Positions 6,197-8,585 of a DNA stretch of 8,585 bases are shown piece by piece. The notes beneath the pieces are model-generated. The model saw only the letters and a list, made by a program, of their open reading frames with translations, had not been told where the DNA came from and searched no databases. Each line of letters begins with the position of its first letter. Position 1 is the first letter of the stretch. The position numbers and the translations under genes were made by a program. This DNA is from Bacilli bacterium (GTDB taxonomy: Bacteria; Bacillota_I; Bacilli_A; RF39; UBA660). Where the stretch lies: NCBI GenBank assembly GCA_022801735.1, contig JAAWSW010000054.1, forward strand, positions 1-8,585, in the 5' to 3' direction.

Positions 6197-6217
6197 TTTT
6201 GTTTAGCAAATCGCATA

Positions 6218-6230
6218 ACCCTTTATGGGT
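6218..6230. repeat. Short inverted repeat in the divergent region
   Basis: ACCC and GGGT arms flank a TTTAT centre. It lies about 20 bp upstream of the DUF1934 promoter -35 box and about 65 bp before the HTH start. It is a G/C-rich island in an otherwise AT-rich spacer and could be a protein-binding site. Confidence 0.35.
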
Positions 6231-6260
6231 AAATTAAGGCTGATTACAAATATTTTTTGA

Positions 6261-6277
6261 TATTATTGTTAATAATA
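6261..6277. repeat. Inverted repeat, candidate operator of the HTH gene
   Basis: TATTATT and AATAATA are perfect 7-bp arms around GTT, ending four bases before the AGGTGA ribosome binding site of the HTH gene. Placement and size fit an autoregulatory operator of an XRE-type repressor, but low-complexity AT sequence makes chance symmetry likely enough that this is only a candidate. Confidence 0.4.
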
Positions 6278-6281
6278 AAGT

Positions 6282-6287
6282 AGGTGA
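6282..6287 (+). promoter_or_regulatory. Ribosome binding site deciding the HTH start
   Basis: AGGTGA lies seven bases before ATG 6295 but only one base before the in-frame TTG at 6289, so the ATG is chosen as the start. Confidence 0.75.
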
Positions 6288-6294
6288 TTTGATT

Positions 6295-6507
6295 ATGCAG
6301 ATGAAAGCCAATGATTATGAATTTAGAGATGTTATTAAAATAATTAGAGAGTGGAATGAACTTACTCAAAAGGAGTTTGCTAAATTAGTAGGAATGAGTT
6401 ACGGAACTATAACTAAATATGAAAATGGTCAAAGAAATGGTTCTTTTGCAGTACTTGTGGAAATTTGTAAAAAGAATAATGTAGAGATTATTTTAAAGAA
6501 AAAGTAA
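6295..6507 (+). CDS. Small XRE/Cro-type helix-turn-helix protein
   Basis: This 70-aa protein is essentially one HTH_3 (Cro/C1-type) DNA-binding domain. The core is visible as REWNELTQKEFAKLVGMS (about 18-35; helices 1-2 and turn) followed by the recognition helix GTITKYENGQRN (37-48), and it ends in a basic KKNNVEIILKKK tail. There is no extra dimerisation or sensor domain. It probably acts as a repressor, possibly of itself or of neighbouring genes; which genes it controls cannot be seen. An inverted repeat lies directly upstream of its ribosome binding site, the DUF1934 gene diverges from it, and the class A PBP gene follows on the same strand about 100 bp later. I found no convincing promoter with standard spacing for it. 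No HipA-like or toxin partner is adjacent. Confidence 0.88.
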   Translation: MQMKANDYEFRDVIKIIREWNELTQKEFAKLVGMSYGTITKYENGQRNGSFAVLVEICKKNNVEIILKKK

Positions 6508-6532
6508 ATCTAATTGGGGTTTATTTTTTTTT
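6500..6532 (+). terminator. Probable intrinsic terminator after the HTH gene
   Basis: TAAATC (6505-6510) pairs with GGTTTA (6518-6523) with one G-U wobble, around a 7-nt loop, and the A-rich stretch before it can extend pairing into the following run of eight T (6524-6531 and beyond). The TAA stop codon is the start of the 5' arm. Low G-C content makes it weak. Confidence 0.45.
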
Positions 6533-6563
6533 GACAAAATTATCTTATTTTTTTACTTATATT
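6531..6563 (+). promoter_or_regulatory. Tentative promoter of the class A PBP gene
   Basis: A perfect TTGACA at 6531-6536 overlaps the T tract of the preceding terminator. The only good -10 match, TATATT at 6558-6563, is 21 bp away, longer than the usual 16-18. Either the spacing is unusual, another hexamer is used, or the site is not a promoter. Confidence 0.35.
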
Positions 6564-6596
6564 TTTTCTTTTTTTTCTAATAATAATTTTAGAAAT

Positions 6597-6603
6597 GGAG
6601 TGA
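6597..6603 (+). promoter_or_regulatory. Ribosome binding site deciding the PBP start
   Basis: GGAGTGA ends five bases before ATG 6609. The frame is open further upstream to a TTG at 6531, but that TTG has no ribosome binding site and would add a Phe-rich stretch not expected in the family. Confidence 0.85.
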
Positions 6604-6608
6604 TTTTG

Positions 6609-8576
6609 ATGAAGAAGCACAAGATACTAATTTTATTTACTTGTTTTGTAGTGTTTTGTGTCTTTTCATATATTGGTATATATTTATATGCAAGAATGAC
6701 CCCAAAACTGGCTATTGATGGGGCTAATGGATATTACTTATATGATAGTAATAATGAATTATATACAGGTACTGCTAGTGAAGATTGGATTAATTTGGAT
6801 AAAATCTCTAACAAATTGATTGATGCGACTATTTCTATTGAGGATAAAAACTTTTATAGTCATAAGGGATTTGACTTTTTAAGAATTGCTAAAGCGATGC
6901 TTATTAATCTTCAATCAGGTAAAAAGTTACAAGGTGCTTCTACTATTACTCAGCAATATTCTAAAAATTTATTTTTGGATTTTGATAAAACTTGGGAACG
7001 TAAAATAAAGGAGGCCTGGCTTACTATTAGGTTAGAGTCTCATTATAATAAAGATGAAATCCTAGAAGGTTATTTAAATACAATTAATTATGGTGGAATT
7101 TTTGGTATTGAAAATGCTTCTAAGTATTATTTTGGAAAAAGTTCTGCTGACCTTTCTTTGGCTGAGGCGTCTATGCTTGCAGGTATACCGAAAAATCCTA
7201 GTTTATATTCTCCTTTGATTAATGAAACTAAGGCTAAGGAAAGACAAAAACTGATTTTAAATTCTATGGTGGAAAATAAATATATTACTAAAGATGAGGC
7301 ACAAACAGCTTATAATACTTCTTTAACTTATAAATCTTATGAGGAAAAAGATAATTTGAAAATGATGAGATATTATCAAGATGCAGTAATGGATGAACTT
7401 GAAAAAATCGATTCTATTCCAGCATCATTTTTGGATACTGGTGGACTTAAAATATATACTAATTTAGATACTGATATTCAAAAGAATTTGGAAGAAAGTG
7501 CGAATAAAAATATTTCTAATAATGATATTCAAATGGCTGGTGTTGTTATGGATCCTAAAACTGGAAAGGTTCTTGCTTTAGCAGGTGGCCGTGATTATAA
7601 TAAGAGTCAATATAACAGGGCAACTAAGGCCGCAAGGCAGGTTGGATCTGCTATAAAACCATTCCTTTATTATTCGGCTTTAGAAAATGGCTTTACACCT
7701 TCAACTACTTTTACTAGTGAAAAAACTACTTTTACTTTTGGAAATAATAAAACTTATTCTCCTAAAAACTATGATGATAAATATCCTAATTCACCAATTA
7801 GTATGGCAGCAGCAATTGCTTATTCTGATAATATATATGCAGTGAAAACCCATTTATTTTTAGGGGAAAATAATTTACCTAATATGCTTAAGAGGGTTGG
7901 CATTAATAGTAAGGTTAGTGAACTGCCTTCACTTGCACTTGGGGCTGAGGAAATTAATATGATGGAAATGATGAAGGCATATTCTACTTTGGCTAATGAG
8001 GGTTATAAGATTAAACCTTTCTTTATTAGTAAAGTTACTGATATGAAGGGAAATGTTCTATATGAGTATAAACCTAATCCTGAAAATGTTTTAAATAAAA
8101 ATACAGTTTATGTATTAAATGAATTATTGACTACTACATCTGCTAAGGAATTTGTAGATTATAGTACGCCTACTTGTTACAATATTTCACCTAGAATGAC
8201 TCGTAAGTATGCAATTAAGAGTGGGACTACTGATACTGATAATTTGATTTTTGGTTATAACAAGGAACTATTGGTCGGATTATGGACTGGGTATGATGAT
8301 AATAAAGCAGTTTCTAATAAGGATAGTTCTAATATTAAAAACACATGGGTTGATATTATGGAAAGTAGTCTTAAGGATAAGGAAAACACGTGGTATGATA
8401 CACCTAATAATGTTGTAGGTGTAGCCATTGATCCAATAAGTGGTAATGCAGTTAATGGTGGTTCTAAGGCTAAGGTTCTTTATTATATTAAAGGTACTGA
8501 GCCTACTAGTAATAAGTATGCTTTAGATGATGTTATTCCGACAATAAAATCGACTGAACAAAATAAGAAAGTCTAA
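6609..8576 (+). CDS. Class A penicillin-binding protein (glycosyltransferase/transpeptidase)
   Basis: A bifunctional enzyme anchored in the membrane with its catalytic domains outside. It polymerises glycan strands from lipid II and cross-links the peptides. The 655 residues comprise a short cytoplasmic start, one membrane segment (about 5-28), a GT51 domain (about 50-225) and a transpeptidase domain (about 305-585). GT51 motifs are EDKNFYSHKG with the catalytic Glu78, GASTITQQ (109-116), RKIKE (131-135) and KDEILEGYLN (148-157). Transpeptidase motifs are S347-A-I-K350 with the active-site serine, S406-D-N408, and K537-S-G-T540. All catalytic residues are present. It is shorter than many PBP1a/1b proteins and has no PASTA or FN3 extension. 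It sits alone after the HTH gene, apparently as a single transcription unit ending in a palindrome at its stop codon. Which PBP1 subtype it is cannot be settled by eye. Confidence 0.96.
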   Translation: MKKHKILILFTCFVVFCVFSYIGIYLYARMTPKLAIDGANGYYLYDSNNELYTGTASEDWINLDKISNKLIDATISIEDKNFYSHKGFDFLRIAKAMLINLQSGKKLQGASTITQQYSKNLFLDFDKTWERKIKEAWLTIRLESHYNKDEILEGYLNTINYGGIFGIENASKYYFGKSSADLSLAEASMLAGIPKNPSLYSPLINETKAKERQKLILNSMVENKYITKDEAQTAYNTSLTYKSYEEKDNLKMMRYYQDAVMDELEKIDSIPASFLDTGGLKIYTNLDTDIQKNLEESANKNISNNDIQMAGVVMDPKTGKVLALAGGRDYNKSQYNRATKAARQVGSAIKPFLYYSALENGFTPSTTFTSEKTTFTFGNNKTYSPKNYDDKYPNSPISMAAAIAYSDNIYAVKTHLFLGENNLPNMLKRVGINSKVSELPSLALGAEEINMMEMMKAYSTLANEGYKIKPFFISKVTDMKGNVLYEYKPNPENVLNKNTVYVLNELLTTTSAKEFVDYSTPTCYNISPRMTRKYAIKSGTTDTDNLIFGYNKELLVGLWTGYDDNKAVSNKDSSNIKNTWVDIMESSLKDKENTWYDTPNNVVGVAIDPISGNAVNGGSKAKVLYYIKGTEPTSNKYALDDVIPTIKSTEQNKKV

Positions 8577-8585
8577 TTAGACTTT
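8568..8585 (+). terminator. Terminator hairpin at the PBP stop codon, cut by the window edge
   Basis: AAAGTCTAATTAGACTTT is a perfect 18-nt palindrome whose left half contains the TAA stop (8574-8576), and it ends in TTT at the window edge. Folded as a hairpin it has a 7-bp stem and an AATT loop. The length of the following T tract is not visible. Confidence 0.6.

Noticed and set aside
6174..6294. Riboswitch or small RNA in the divergent spacer
   Set aside because: It has two short inverted repeats but no recognisable riboswitch core, and no promoter-terminator pair that would define an RNA.
6289..6507. Toxin-antitoxin module with the HTH protein as antitoxin
   Set aside because: No HipA, RelE-like or other toxin gene is adjacent; the neighbours are DUF1934 and a PBP.
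6531..6608. 26-residue N-terminal extension of the class A PBP from a TTG start
   Set aside because: No ribosome binding site before the TTG, a Phe-rich low-complexity product, and a good GGAGTGA before the ATG at 6609.
1..8585. Mycoplasma-type code with TGA as Trp
   Set aside because: All Trp codons in the genes are TGG, no gene has an internal TGA, and prfA ends in TGA. On its own the prfA stop is weak evidence because a TAA follows shortly after, but the overall pattern favours the standard bacterial code.
1..8585. Mobile elements, CRISPR arrays, tRNA or rRNA genes
   Set aside because: No transposase, integrase, regularly spaced repeats, or tRNA/rRNA sequence was seen; the window looks like chromosomal core.

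Overview
The window is strongly AT-rich DNA from a low-G+C Firmicute. An RNA polymerase delta subunit (RpoE) with a DUF1934 gene just upstream points to the Bacilli or an uncultured relative (Erysipelotrichia or RF39-like lineages are plausible). Trp is TGG throughout and prfA ends in TGA, which fits the standard bacterial code. A complete class A penicillin-binding protein argues for a peptidoglycan wall, so this is unlikely to be a wall-less mollicute. Placement below class is inference.

Layout: nearly all of 1-6146 is coding on the minus strand. In transcription order these genes are a DUF1934 protein (5781-6146), rpoE (5285-5728), prfA encoding release factor 1 (4154-5212), prmC encoding the RF1 glutamine methyltransferase (3441-4157, overlapping prfA by ATGA), an unrecognised single-pass membrane protein of 482 aa (1916-3364), an unrecognised 98-aa protein (1614-1910), and rnr encoding RNase R (1558 running off the left edge). 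From 6295 the plus strand carries a 70-aa XRE-type helix-turn-helix protein and a 655-aa bifunctional class A PBP. No stretch over 300 bases lacks a gene; the largest gaps are 6147-6294 and 6508-6608.

Functional grouping: the minus-strand genes mostly serve transcription, translation termination and RNA decay. PrmC methylates the Gln of the RF1 GGQ motif, so the prfA-prmC overlap couples enzyme and substrate. The two-gene unknown operon between prmC and rnr is the least explained part. It has the most consensus-like promoter seen here, its own terminator, and a membrane protein whose cytoplasmic part holds a duplicated domain.

Regulatory layout is very compact. Five minus-strand promoters with 16-17 bp spacers can be read directly. 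Several intrinsic terminators include the stop codon of the gene they end, and the -35 box of the next transcription unit often begins within a few bases of, or inside, the terminator. The divergent region 6147-6294 holds two inverted repeats that could be operators for the small HTH protein.
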